Below, piece after piece: positions 6,666 through 13,319 of a stretch of 15,396 bases of DNA. The notes beneath the pieces are model-generated. The model did no database searches and was not told where the DNA came from. It worked only from the letters and a program-made list of their open reading frames with translations. Positions within the stretch are counted from its first letter, which is position 1. The number at the start of each line of letters is the position of its first letter. The stretch comes from Oxalobacteraceae bacterium (lineage in GTDB: Bacteria > Pseudomonadota > Gammaproteobacteria > Burkholderiales > Burkholderiaceae_D), in NCBI GenBank assembly GCA_003537575.1, contig DPRS01000014.1, positions 95,867 to 111,262 of the forward strand, read 5' to 3'. A program made the translations under genes and the position numbers.

Positions 6666-7398
6666 GGCAAGCCCTGGCCAGCGCATCGAGTTGCGCGACA
6701 TGGGTAAGATCCACCTGTAGCGGCGTAATCGAGACATGGCCAGCCGCTGTCGCATGGAAATCCGTGCCTGTTCCGGTATCTTTGGCGGCGCCCGCCGGCC
6801 CAATCCAGAAAATTTCCCGGCCATGCGGGTCGCTGGCACGGATCACCGCCTCCGACTGATGCCGCTTGCCAAGCCGGGTCGGCACGATCGTGCCAAGTTT
6901 CTCGTAGGGCAGGTTGGGGATGTTGACGTTCAGCAAATACGGCTTTTGCAAGGCATCGAAGCGCCGCAGGACGATTTCACGCGCCACGCGGGCGGCTGCA
7001 TCAAGCTCTTTCCAGCCTTTTTCGACTTGGGAGAAGGCGATCGACGGGATCCCGAACAGGTATCCTTCGGTGGCGGCTGCCACGGTGCCCGAGTATAGCG
7101 TGTCATCCCCCATATTCTGCCCCTGGTTGATACCGGACACCACCAGGTCCGGTTTCTCGGGAAGCACCCCGGTCAGCGCAATATGCACGCAATCGGAAGG
7201 TGTGCCATTGACGAAATAAAAGCCGTTGGCTGCCCGGAATACCGATAACGGCCGATCCAGGGTGAGCGAATTTGAAGAACCGGACCGGTTGCTGTCCGGC
7301 GCCACCACCGTGATATCCGCGATCGGCGCCAGGGCGTCCGCCAGGGCAATGATGCCGGGAGCCAGGTAGCCATCGTCGTTGCTGACAAGAATTTTCAT
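6658..7398 (-). CDS. surE: 5'/3'-nucleotidase SurE
   Basis: Survival protein E, a metal-dependent phosphatase acting on nucleoside 5'- and 3'-monophosphates and polyphosphate, linked to stationary-phase survival. The 246-residue protein begins MKILVSNDDGYLAPGI with the metal-binding pair Asp8-Asp9. Ser39 lies in the loop NRSGSSNSLTLDRPL, and Asn91 in SGINQGQNMGDDTLYSGTVA completes the family's metal site. Length matches the family. It is the first gene of the surE-pcm-nlpD-rpoS cluster. The 106 bases between it and the dinG end contain no convincing terminator, and only weak promoter-like hexamers, so read-through from dinG cannot be excluded. Its last codons overlap the pcm start by 8 bases. 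Confidence 0.97.
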   Translation of the reverse strand: MKILVSNDDGYLAPGIIALADALAPIADITVVAPDSNRSGSSNSLTLDRPLSVFRAANGFYFVNGTPSDCVHIALTGVLPEKPDLVVSGINQGQNMGDDTLYSGTVAAATEGYLFGIPSIAFSQVEKGWKELDAAARVAREIVLRRFDALQKPYLLNVNIPNLPYEKLGTIVPTRLGKRHQSEAVIRASDPHGREIFWIGPAGAAKDTGTGTDFHATAAGHVSITPLQVDLTHVAQLDALARACHD

Positions 7399-7504
7399 AC
7401 CCGGATTTTACCTGAAGCAGTAACCAGTACTGATGCGGATTCGTGAAATTACGACACGATGAACATTCGACAAAACCGCCCTGCCCGCAGCTCTTCTTGC
7501 ATCA

Positions 7505-9538
7505 TCAATCCAGTTCTTCAGCCTCGCCCGGGTTTGCCTGCTCCGTCTGGCCGGCGAAAAACGCCTGGACATCCGCGGCGTCGCGGGTGCGCTTGAACGG
7601 CGGCAGGCTTTGCCAGATGCGGCGGCCATACGGCTTGGAGATCAGGCGCGGGTCGCAGATCATCAATACGCCGCGGTCGGTCTCGTCGCGGATCAGGCGC
7701 CCGGCGCCCTGCTTAAGCGTGATCACTGCTTCCGGCAACTGGTGATGGACGAAGCCGTTCAAGCCTTTCCGCTCCAGCGCCTCGATGCGGGCGGCCAGTA
7801 CCGGATCATCCGGCGGTGCAAACGGCAGCTTGTCAATGATCACCAGCGACAAGGCCTCGCCGCGCACGTCCACGCCTTCCCAGAAGCTCTGGCTGCCGAT
7901 CAGCACGGCATTGCCGCTGCTGCGGAAACGGTCGAGCAGCTCGGTGCGGCCGGCCTCTCCCTGGACCAGCAGCGGGTAAGGCAGCTTGCGCGCCTCGAAT
8001 TCGGCGCGCAGGCGCTCGGCGGCGCGGTTGACCGCGCGGATGGTGGTACACAACAGGAAGGTGCGGCCGCCGGCCGCTTCGATCAGCGGCAGTGCCGCAT
8101 CGATCACCGCATCGGTATAGCCGGGCGAATTTGGCTGCGGCAAGCCTGGCGGCACGTACAACAAGGCTTGCCGGCCATAGTCGAAGGGGCTGGGCCAGGT
8201 TCGGGCCGGGGCATCGTGCAAGCCCATTTGCGAGGCGTAATGGTGGAAGTCGTTTTTTACTGCCAGTGTCGCCGATGTGAAGATCCAGGCGCGCGGCGAA
8301 CCCTCGCGCTGCTTGGCAAACACCGGCGCGATCGACAGCGGCGTCTTGTGCAACTGCAGCGAGGAAGTGAAGGCTTCCACCCACAGCACTGCCTGCTGAT
8401 CTTCCTCGGCCTGGCCGGAGGCCGCGCCGCTGGCAGTCTTCCAGGCTGCCAGCCTGGCCGATAACTCATGCGCGCGGACGCGGCACTGTTCGATGGTTTC
8501 GGCGCGTTCGGCCTGCGATTGCAACACCGCGATCATGCCGTCCAGTTCCGACATGAGCTTGTCCAGCGCCGGGAAAAACGGGCTGGAGGGCGCGATCTGA
8601 TTGACTGCCAGGCGCACGATATCCTGCGAAAACGCCAGCCGCAAGTCGCGCGCGGCACGGTCCACCTGCCCCGTCACTTTCGGCCACTCGGCACCGTCGC
8701 GCGCATGCGCCAGGCCCTCGGCCAGCACGTCCCGGCACAATTCCAGCACCTGTGCGGTCGACACCGTCTCGCCGAAAAACAGCGAAGCGGTTTCCGGCAA
8801 CTGGTGCGCCTCGTCGAAGACGATGGTGTTCGCCGAAGGCAGCAGTTCGGCAATGCCGGTATCCTTCAGCGCCACGTCGGCGAAAAACAGGTGATGGTTG
8901 ACCACCACCACGTCGGCCTGCTGCGCGTCGCGGCGCGCCTTCATGACAAAACAATCCTGGTAATACTGGCACTCCGCGCCCATGCAGGTATCGCGGGTCG
9001 AAGTCACCAGGCTCCATACCGGCGCGGTTTCCGGCACCCGCGCCAGCTCCGCCTTGTCGCCCGTGCCGCTGGTCTTGGCGAAGCGGGAAATCTCGCGCAG
9101 ATAACCGACATCCTCGCGCGAGGTCAGGCGGCCGTTCTCCAGGGTACGCTCGAGGTGGAAGTGGCAGACGTAGTTGGCGCGGCCCTTGAGCAGCGCCACC
9201 GACACCGGCGCGTTCAGGGCCTTGCGCACGGTTGGAATATCGCGCAGGAACAGCTGGTCCTGCAGGTTCTTGGTGCCGGTGGAGACGATCACCTTGCCGC
9301 CCCACAGCAGCGCCGGCGCCAGGTAGGCGAAAGTCTTGCCGGTGCCGGTGCCGGCTTCGGCGATCAGGCTGCCCTGCCGGGCGATCGCCTCGGCGATCGC
9401 CTTGGCCATCTCGGTTTGCGACTGGCGCGGACGAAAGCCCTGCACCGACTGCCCCAACGGACCGTCGGCGCCGAACAATTGTTCGACTTCCTGGTCGTGG
9501 CTGCCCGGATCGTTAGGGACGAGAGTATCTTGAGTCAA
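7505..9538 (-). CDS. dinG: ATP-dependent iron-sulfur DNA helicase, DinG/YoaA family
   Basis: XPD/Rad3-like superfamily-2 5'-3' helicase that resolves D-loops, R-loops and stalled replication structures. The 677-residue protein has a Q-motif-like FRPRQSQ at 36-41, Walker A EAGTGTGKT at 61-69, and motif Ia VIVSTGTKNLQDQL. The iron-sulfur cluster cysteines fit the family spacing at 125, 185, 190 and 196 (YVCHF; CMGAECQYYQDC). The DEAH box VFDEAH is at 240-245, and helicase motifs near the C-terminus are FWEGVDVRG and QGAGRLIRD. No exonuclease domain is fused to it. The start used is TTG (TTG ACT CAA GAT); no ATG occurs before the Q-motif, and no strong Shine-Dalgarno is visible, so the exact start is uncertain. 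In E. coli this family splits into DinG and YoaA; I cannot choose between them with certainty. A small YdcH-like gene precedes it by 47 bases. Confidence 0.92.
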   Translation of the reverse strand: MTQDTLVPNDPGSHDQEVEQLFGADGPLGQSVQGFRPRQSQTEMAKAIAEAIARQGSLIAEAGTGTGKTFAYLAPALLWGGKVIVSTGTKNLQDQLFLRDIPTVRKALNAPVSVALLKGRANYVCHFHLERTLENGRLTSREDVGYLREISRFAKTSGTGDKAELARVPETAPVWSLVTSTRDTCMGAECQYYQDCFVMKARRDAQQADVVVVNHHLFFADVALKDTGIAELLPSANTIVFDEAHQLPETASLFFGETVSTAQVLELCRDVLAEGLAHARDGAEWPKVTGQVDRAARDLRLAFSQDIVRLAVNQIAPSSPFFPALDKLMSELDGMIAVLQSQAERAETIEQCRVRAHELSARLAAWKTASGAASGQAEEDQQAVLWVEAFTSSLQLHKTPLSIAPVFAKQREGSPRAWIFTSATLAVKNDFHHYASQMGLHDAPARTWPSPFDYGRQALLYVPPGLPQPNSPGYTDAVIDAALPLIEAAGGRTFLLCTTIRAVNRAAERLRAEFEARKLPYPLLVQGEAGRTELLDRFRSSGNAVLIGSQSFWEGVDVRGEALSLVIIDKLPFAPPDDPVLAARIEALERKGLNGFVHHQLPEAVITLKQGAGRLIRDETDRGVLMICDPRLISKPYGRRIWQSLPPFKRTRDAADVQAFFAGQTEQANPGEAEELD

Positions 9539-9585
9539 GTTAATTCTGCAACTGGAGGGACTGCCCCGGCAAGCCGGGCGTCGGA

Positions 9586-9792
9586 TTAAGCAGGGATATC
9601 GGGAATCAATTGCATTTTCAGCAATGTGATGTGATCTTTTAACTGCAGCTTGCGCTTTTTCAGGCGCCGCAATTGCAATTCCTCCTGCCGCGGATCGCTG
9701 GACAGCATGTCGATTACGGCATCCAGATCGCGATGCTCCACTTCCAGTTCAATGATGCGGCGTTGAATGTCTTCCAGGGAGGTTTTGCTCAT
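9586..9792 (-). CDS. Small YdcH/DUF465-family coiled-coil protein
   Basis: A 68-residue, highly charged helical protein beginning MSKTSLEDIQRRIIELEVEH and ending ITLLKMQLIPDIPA. The pattern of hydrophobic residues every three to four positions, the central basic segment RRLKKRKLQLKDH and the length match the YdcH (DUF465) family of small proteobacterial proteins, whose function is not established. It lies 47 bases upstream of the helicase gene and may share its transcript. On its other side, 124 bases away, is a divergent protein phosphatase gene. Its ribosome-binding sequence (AGTAAC) is weak. Confidence 0.85.
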   Translation of the reverse strand: MSKTSLEDIQRRIIELEVEHRDLDAVIDMLSSDPRQEELQLRRLKKRKLQLKDHITLLKMQLIPDIPA

Positions 9793-9816
9793 GCTGTTAC
9801 TTTTAAGACAAAAAAA

Positions 9817-9833
9817 TCACAATATTTCACAAT
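9817..9833. repeat. Perfect 7-bp direct repeat in the divergent promoter region
   Basis: TCACAAT occurs at 9817-9823 and again at 9827-9833, so the two copies start 10 bases apart, on the same face of the helix. They lie between the small DUF465 gene (start 9792) and the divergent phosphatase gene (start 9917), where an operator would be expected. This is a visible pattern; a regulator is not identified. Confidence 0.5.
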
Positions 9834-9847
9834 TCCACCCTTCATGC

Positions 9848-9877
9848 TTGGCGCATGTGAAGATTATTCCGTACTAT
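9848..9877 (+). promoter_or_regulatory. Candidate sigma-70 promoter of the PP2C gene
   Basis: TTGGCG (9848-9853), an 18-base spacer and TACTAT (9872-9877) each match four of six consensus bases and would place the transcript start near 9884, about 33 bases before the phosphatase ATG. A plausible reading only. Confidence 0.3.
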
Positions 9878-9916
9878 ATGCCTATTGCCAATGCGCAGTG
9901 TAATCCACCACGAGGT

Positions 9917-10723
9917 ATGAGCCAATACAAGATTGAAGCAGGCACGGCACAGCACATAGGCGACCGGTCGGAACAACAAGACCGGGCCGCCCTTTTTTCC
10001 GCGCCCAAGGCGCCCGGCTATATCATGGCGGTGCTGGCCGACGGCATGGGCGGCAGGAGCGGCGGCTCGCTGGCGGCAGAACAGGTCATCCGCACGGCCA
10101 AGCAGAATTTCGATCTGTTTTCTCCCCTGACCGAAACGGTCGAGGACATGCTCAAGACCATCACGCATGAAGTCCACACGCTGATCAAGCTGACCGGCTT
10201 TTCGGCAGAAAAACAGCCGCACAGCACCATGGTCGCGCTGGTGATCACGCCGGACAAATCGGCAATCTGGGCGCATGTCGGCGACTCGCGCCTGTACCGG
10301 TTCAGCGGTCCCAATTTTGCCGAACACACCATCGACCATTCCTATGTCGAGCAATTGATCAGCCAGGGCAAGCTGAGCCGCAGCGAAGCCAAAAACCACA
10401 AGCTGTCCAACATCCTGGTCAATGTGCTGGGCAGCGCCAACAATGAACCGTACGCGGTCATCGGCCGTCACGACGGTCTGAAGTCCGGTGACGCCTTCCT
10501 GCTTTGCTCGGACGGGCTCTGGCATTATTTCAGCGATGCCGAACTGGGCGCAGCGATTGCCATGAATTCGCCGCGTCAGGCTTCCGAAATGCTGATCAAG
10601 AAAGCCCGTGAACGCGCCGCCGGCACGGTCGCCGACAACTGCACGCTGGCGATCGTCAAGCTGGTGACGCCACCGCAGGAACAGCGCAGCTATACCGTCG
10701 GCAAAATGCGTCGCGCGGTCTGA
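9917..10723 (+). CDS. PP2C-family protein serine/threonine phosphatase
   Basis: A soluble single-domain PPM/PP2C phosphatase of 268 residues, the only plus-strand gene in the window. Its motifs are DRSEQQDR with Asp22, LADGMGGRSGG with Asp42-Gly43, AHVGDSRLYR at 119-128, LLCSDGLWHYF with Asp199, and VADNCTLAIV with Asp240-Asn241. These are the acidic residues that hold the two Mn/Mg ions in the family. There is no transmembrane or sensor domain, and no cognate kinase gene is next to it, so its substrate is unknown; bacterial relatives oppose Hanks-type kinases. The ATG at 9917 gives the family-like N-terminus MSQYKIEAGTAQHIGDRSEQ. GAGGT directly abuts this ATG, which is tighter than usual. 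The frame stays open for 50 codons further upstream, but that part overlaps the divergent gene and looks non-coding. It converges with the coiled-coil gene to the right. Confidence 0.9.
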   Translation: MSQYKIEAGTAQHIGDRSEQQDRAALFSAPKAPGYIMAVLADGMGGRSGGSLAAEQVIRTAKQNFDLFSPLTETVEDMLKTITHEVHTLIKLTGFSAEKQPHSTMVALVITPDKSAIWAHVGDSRLYRFSGPNFAEHTIDHSYVEQLISQGKLSRSEAKNHKLSNILVNVLGSANNEPYAVIGRHDGLKSGDAFLLCSDGLWHYFSDAELGAAIAMNSPRQASEMLIKKARERAAGTVADNCTLAIVKLVTPPQEQRSYTVGKMRRAV

Positions 10724-10788
10724 TACCGCTCCTGCAAGAGGCCAGCTGCAACCGGCGCCGCCGGTCCGCCGCGCAGAAAGTTTCCGCT

Positions 10789-11634
10789 CTAGCGGGTGGC
10801 GCCGGATGACTTGGACGAATCCGGCGCGCCGGCGGCGGGAGTCACCGGCTTGCCGGCCGCTGCCGGCTGGTCAGCCGGCTTCTCCGATGTCTGCTTCTGC
10901 ACTTGCTTGGCCTGCTTTTCAGCCTTTCTCTCAGCCACTTTCTTTTGCCGCTCGGCGGCTTTCCTCTGTTTCTCTTCGTAAGCCGCGATATTCCTGGCGC
11001 GTTCCTGCGCCTTGAGGGCATCCTCTTCCCGCAGGCGCTTGATTTTCTCCTGATGCCGCTGCACGCGGTCGTCGGGATGAGCCGCGCGCTCGGCTTCCCG
11101 CGCCAGCCGTTCCTGCCGCTCGGCTTCCTGCTGCGCGCGCGCCTGGTTTTTCTGCGCCGCCTTTTGCTCGTTTTCCTCCGCTATCCTGAGGCGATCAGGC
11201 GCTTCGGCCTCTTCCTGCTGGCGCCGCTCCGCCAGCGCCTTGTCGCGCTTGACGACGCGCGACTGGCGCTGGAAGGCGCCGGCTTCCAGTTCGATCGGAC
11301 GCAAGACTTCCAGGGCGGCGCGATACTCTTCCTGAGCATTGTCGATGCAACTGTTGGTGAAGAAGCGGTCGTAGCAGGCGCCTTTGGCGACGGCAAGCTG
11401 CTCGGCAAGCCCTGCACGCACGCGCTGCACGTCGACCTGGGCCTGCTCGGCCAGTTCATCCGAAGTGATCGCGCCACGAGGATAGCGCGCGCTCATTGCC
11501 TCGACGCTGCCGGCGGCGGCCGATGGGGCCAGCGGCGCCTGCTGTGCCTTTTCCTGCTGCGCCAGTGCCGGCTGCGCCAGCGCCAGGCCCAACAGCAACG
11601 CGCTCAACATGCGCGGGAATCCGGTGGCATCCAT
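10789..11634 (-). CDS. Secreted or periplasmic coiled-coil protein of unknown function
   Basis: A 281-residue protein with a Sec signal peptide (hydrophobic core at about 9-22, cleavage likely after ALA at 23-25). A small globular-looking part follows (about 40-120) containing the pattern ACYDRFFTNSCIDNA, whose Cys87 and Cys96 could form a disulfide in the periplasm. From about 120 to 250 it is a long Glu/Arg/Lys/Gln/Ala-rich helix with no proline breaks apart from two short ones, probably coiled coil. The C-terminus (250-281) is Pro/Ala/Ser-rich. I recognise the general layout from Burkholderiales hypothetical proteins but no function. It starts 25 bases after the zapE stop and probably shares its transcript. 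The ATG at 11634 has AAGGA ten bases upstream. The frame is open to 11673, but that would overlap zapE, and codon 9 (Met) is a possible later start. Confidence 0.78.
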   Translation of the reverse strand: MDATGFPRMLSALLLGLALAQPALAQQEKAQQAPLAPSAAAGSVEAMSARYPRGAITSDELAEQAQVDVQRVRAGLAEQLAVAKGACYDRFFTNSCIDNAQEEYRAALEVLRPIELEAGAFQRQSRVVKRDKALAERRQQEEAEAPDRLRIAEENEQKAAQKNQARAQQEAERQERLAREAERAAHPDDRVQRHQEKIKRLREEDALKAQERARNIAAYEEKQRKAAERQKKVAERKAEKQAKQVQKQTSEKPADQPAAAGKPVTPAAGAPDSSKSSGATR

Positions 11635-11659
11635 GGTAGTACGGTCCTTGTCTGGTGGT

Positions 11660-12757
11660 TCAGGCAATCGCATCGGCGATTTCGCGCCGGTGCGTCTCCA
11701 TGTATTCGCGCGACTGCATCTCGATGATGCGCGATACGGTACGGTGGAATTCGTTGGCGAGCACGCCTTCGGTATACAACTCTTCCGGCGGCACTTCGGC
11801 CGACATCAGCAACTTGACCTTCTGATCGTAGAAAACGTCGATCAACCAGGTGAAGCGGCGCGCTTCGGAAGCCATGGCCGCAGTCATGCGCGGAATCTCC
11901 GACAGCACCACGGTATGGAAACGGCTGGCGATTTCCAGGTAATCGTTTTGCGAGCGTGGCGAGCCGCACAGGGAAGCGAAATCGAACCAGATCACACCGC
12001 CAGCGCGCCGCAAGGTATGGATTTCGCGGCCTTCGACTACGATTCGTGGGTCTTCGTCGGCGGTTTCAGCGATCGCCGCGAAGGCGTGGCGCAAGGCACG
12101 GTCGGTCTGCGCACCCAGCGGCGTCAGGTAGCTTTGCACCTGCTCCAGCGAGCGTTTGCGGTAATCGTTGCCGGCATCGACATTCAGCACATCGAGCTTT
12201 TCCTTGAGCAAGGCAATCGCCGGCAGGATGCGGTCGCGGTGCAAGCCATCGGGATACAGCGTGTCGGGCGCATAGTTGGATGTCATGACAAAGCTGACGC
12301 CATGGTCGAACAAGGCCTTGAGCAAGTTGTACAGGATCATTGCATCGGCGATATCCGACACATGGAATTCGTCGAAGCAAATCAGGCGGTATTTTTTGGC
12401 GATGCGGCGTGCGACTTCATCGAGCGGATTGGCCACGCCCTTGAGTTCATCAAGCTGACGGTGCACGCCGCGCATGAACTCATGGAAATGCAGGCGAGTC
12501 TTGCGGACCACCGGTACGACCGAATAGAAGCTGTCCATCAGGAAGGATTTGCCGCGGCCGACGCCGCCCCACATGTAGACGCCGCGCGGAACCTCGGGAC
12601 GGTTGATCAGGCGCTTGAGCTTGCTGGAGCGGTTCGCCTTGTAGGCTTTCCACTCATCGTAAGCCTGTTGCAGGCGCGCCACCGCGCGCAACTGCGCCGG
12701 ATCAGACGAGTAGCCGCGCTGCTGGAGCGCATGATCATAAAATTCCTGGACGTTCAT
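11660..12757 (-). CDS. zapE: Cell division protein ZapE (AFG1-like ATPase)
   Basis: P-loop ATPase that associates with the Z-ring in E. coli and is related to mitochondrial AFG1/LACE1. The 365-residue protein has an N-terminal helical part (MNVQEFYDHALQQRGY), Walker A GGVGRGKS at 64-71, the following FHEFM at 91-95 typical of the family, Walker B LICFDEF at 125-131 with Asp129 and Glu130, sensor-1 VMTSNYAPDTLY near 157-168 and GLHRDRILP at 171-179. In Burkholderiales it commonly follows the odhA-odhB-lpdA genes, as here, although a small lipoprotein gene and a terminator intervene. The Shine-Dalgarno sequence is weak, and a 9-bp hairpin lies 23 bases upstream of the start (12781-12803). It probably forms an operon with the coiled-coil gene downstream. 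Confidence 0.95.
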   Translation of the reverse strand: MNVQEFYDHALQQRGYSSDPAQLRAVARLQQAYDEWKAYKANRSSKLKRLINRPEVPRGVYMWGGVGRGKSFLMDSFYSVVPVVRKTRLHFHEFMRGVHRQLDELKGVANPLDEVARRIAKKYRLICFDEFHVSDIADAMILYNLLKALFDHGVSFVMTSNYAPDTLYPDGLHRDRILPAIALLKEKLDVLNVDAGNDYRKRSLEQVQSYLTPLGAQTDRALRHAFAAIAETADEDPRIVVEGREIHTLRRAGGVIWFDFASLCGSPRSQNDYLEIASRFHTVVLSEIPRMTAAMASEARRFTWLIDVFYDQKVKLLMSAEVPPEELYTEGVLANEFHRTVSRIIEMQSREYMETHRREIADAIA

Positions 12758-12780
12758 TGAATCGACTTTACAGCAATGGC

Positions 12781-12803
12781 GCGCTGTTCAGGCAGAACAG
12801 CGC
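12781..12803 (-). other. Perfect hairpin in the zapE leader
   Basis: GCGCTGTTC and GAACAGCGC form a 9-bp perfect inverted repeat around a 5-base loop. In minus-strand reading it lies just after the T-run of the preceding terminator and 23 bases before the zapE start. It has no T-run of its own in the minus direction, so it is not a second minus-strand terminator; it may be a leader structure or protect the 5' end. Confidence 0.55.
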
Positions 12804-12831
12804 AAAAAAACGGGCGAGATTGGACTCGCCC
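12804..12831 (-). terminator. Rho-independent terminator after the lipoprotein gene
   Basis: In minus-strand reading GGGCGAG-TCCAAT-CTCGCCC (arms 12825-12831 and 12812-12818) is followed after one base by seven T (12804-12810). It starts about 23 bases after the lipoprotein stop and separates that unit from zapE. Confidence 0.85.
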
Positions 12832-12853
12832 ATGACACAAAAACAAGGAAACT

Positions 12854-13279
12854 TTACAAGAGACTCATTTCCACCGCGACTCTCGGAGGATAACTGCCCC
12901 CGCTGCCGGCACCGCCACCGCCGATCGGCAGGCTGAAACCGATGCCGCCGCCGACATGCCGCCCGCCGCCGCCCAGGCCGATCCCCACGCTGGTACCCGA
13001 GGATGCGACCGGATAAGCCGTCGGCCGGAACATGAATTCAGAAGTGCGGTAGCCGGCCTTGTTGCACACAACGCGCAAATCACCGTTGACGCCGCCCGTA
13101 TTGACCGTGCCGGGCGTCGTCACCTGCCAGGAACCATTGCCGTTGCTGACCGTGCAATTCGCCCCAGTGATGACCTGGTTACGGCTGACGGTCTCGATGG
13201 TGACGCCTTTTTCAGCGACATTATTCGTGCTGGCGCAAGCGGCCAGCGCGAACGGCAATGCAAGGATCAGATAACGCAT
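12854..13279 (-). CDS. Small glycine-rich lipoprotein of unknown function
   Basis: A 141-residue lipoprotein. The signal MRYLILALPFALAAC has a lipobox ending in Cys15, followed by Ala-Ser, which is compatible with outer-membrane sorting. The mature part contains NCTVSNGNGSWQVTTPGTV and LRVVCNKAGY; Cys42 and Cys72 probably form a disulfide. Residues 94-130 are very rich in Gly and Ser (GIGLGGGGRHVGGGIGFSLP), and the C-terminus is PPRVAVEMSLL. Similar small lipoproteins occur in Burkholderiales, but I know of no assigned role. The start is supported by AAGGAG five bases upstream. It lies 40 bases after the lpdA stop with no terminator between, so it may be read from the odhB-lpdA transcript or from a promoter inside lpdA. 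A strong terminator follows. Confidence 0.85.
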   Translation of the reverse strand: MRYLILALPFALAACASTNNVAEKGVTIETVSRNQVITGANCTVSNGNGSWQVTTPGTVNTGGVNGDLRVVCNKAGYRTSEFMFRPTAYPVASSGTSVGIGLGGGGRHVGGGIGFSLPIGGGGAGSGGSYPPRVAVEMSLL

Positions 13280-13319
13280 GACGGCTCCTTGTCTCCCCTG
13301 CTGTTCCCTGTCAGCGCGC

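Noticed and set aside
6666..6839. Extended start of pcm at 6839
   Set aside because: It would overlap surE by 182 bases in a different frame; the ATG at 6665 overlaps by only 8 bases, as is common for coupled genes.
7399..7504. Promoter-like hexamers upstream of surE (TTGTCG with TAATTT; TAAAAT)
   Set aside because: The first pair is weak, and the TAAAAT lies so close to the ATG that the transcript would have no leader; not enough to call a promoter.
8468..9589. A 373-codon open frame on the plus strand across the helicase gene
   Set aside because: It is antisense to the helicase gene, whose protein shows every expected motif. The antisense product is Arg/His/Gln/Leu-rich without domains, as expected of a GC-rich mirror frame.
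9767..9916. Extended start of the PP2C gene
   Set aside because: The extra 50 codons run through the divergent promoter region and into the neighbouring gene and show no PP2C similarity; the conserved N-terminus begins at 9917.
10751..10765. ACCGGC-GCC-GCCGGT hairpin between the converging PP2C and coiled-coil genes
   Set aside because: The stem is only 6 bp with a 3-base loop and no T-run on either strand, so a terminator cannot be claimed.
11609..12760. A 383-codon open frame on the plus strand across zapE
   Set aside because: It is the antisense shadow of zapE, which has intact Walker motifs; no domain or ribosome site supports the plus-strand frame.
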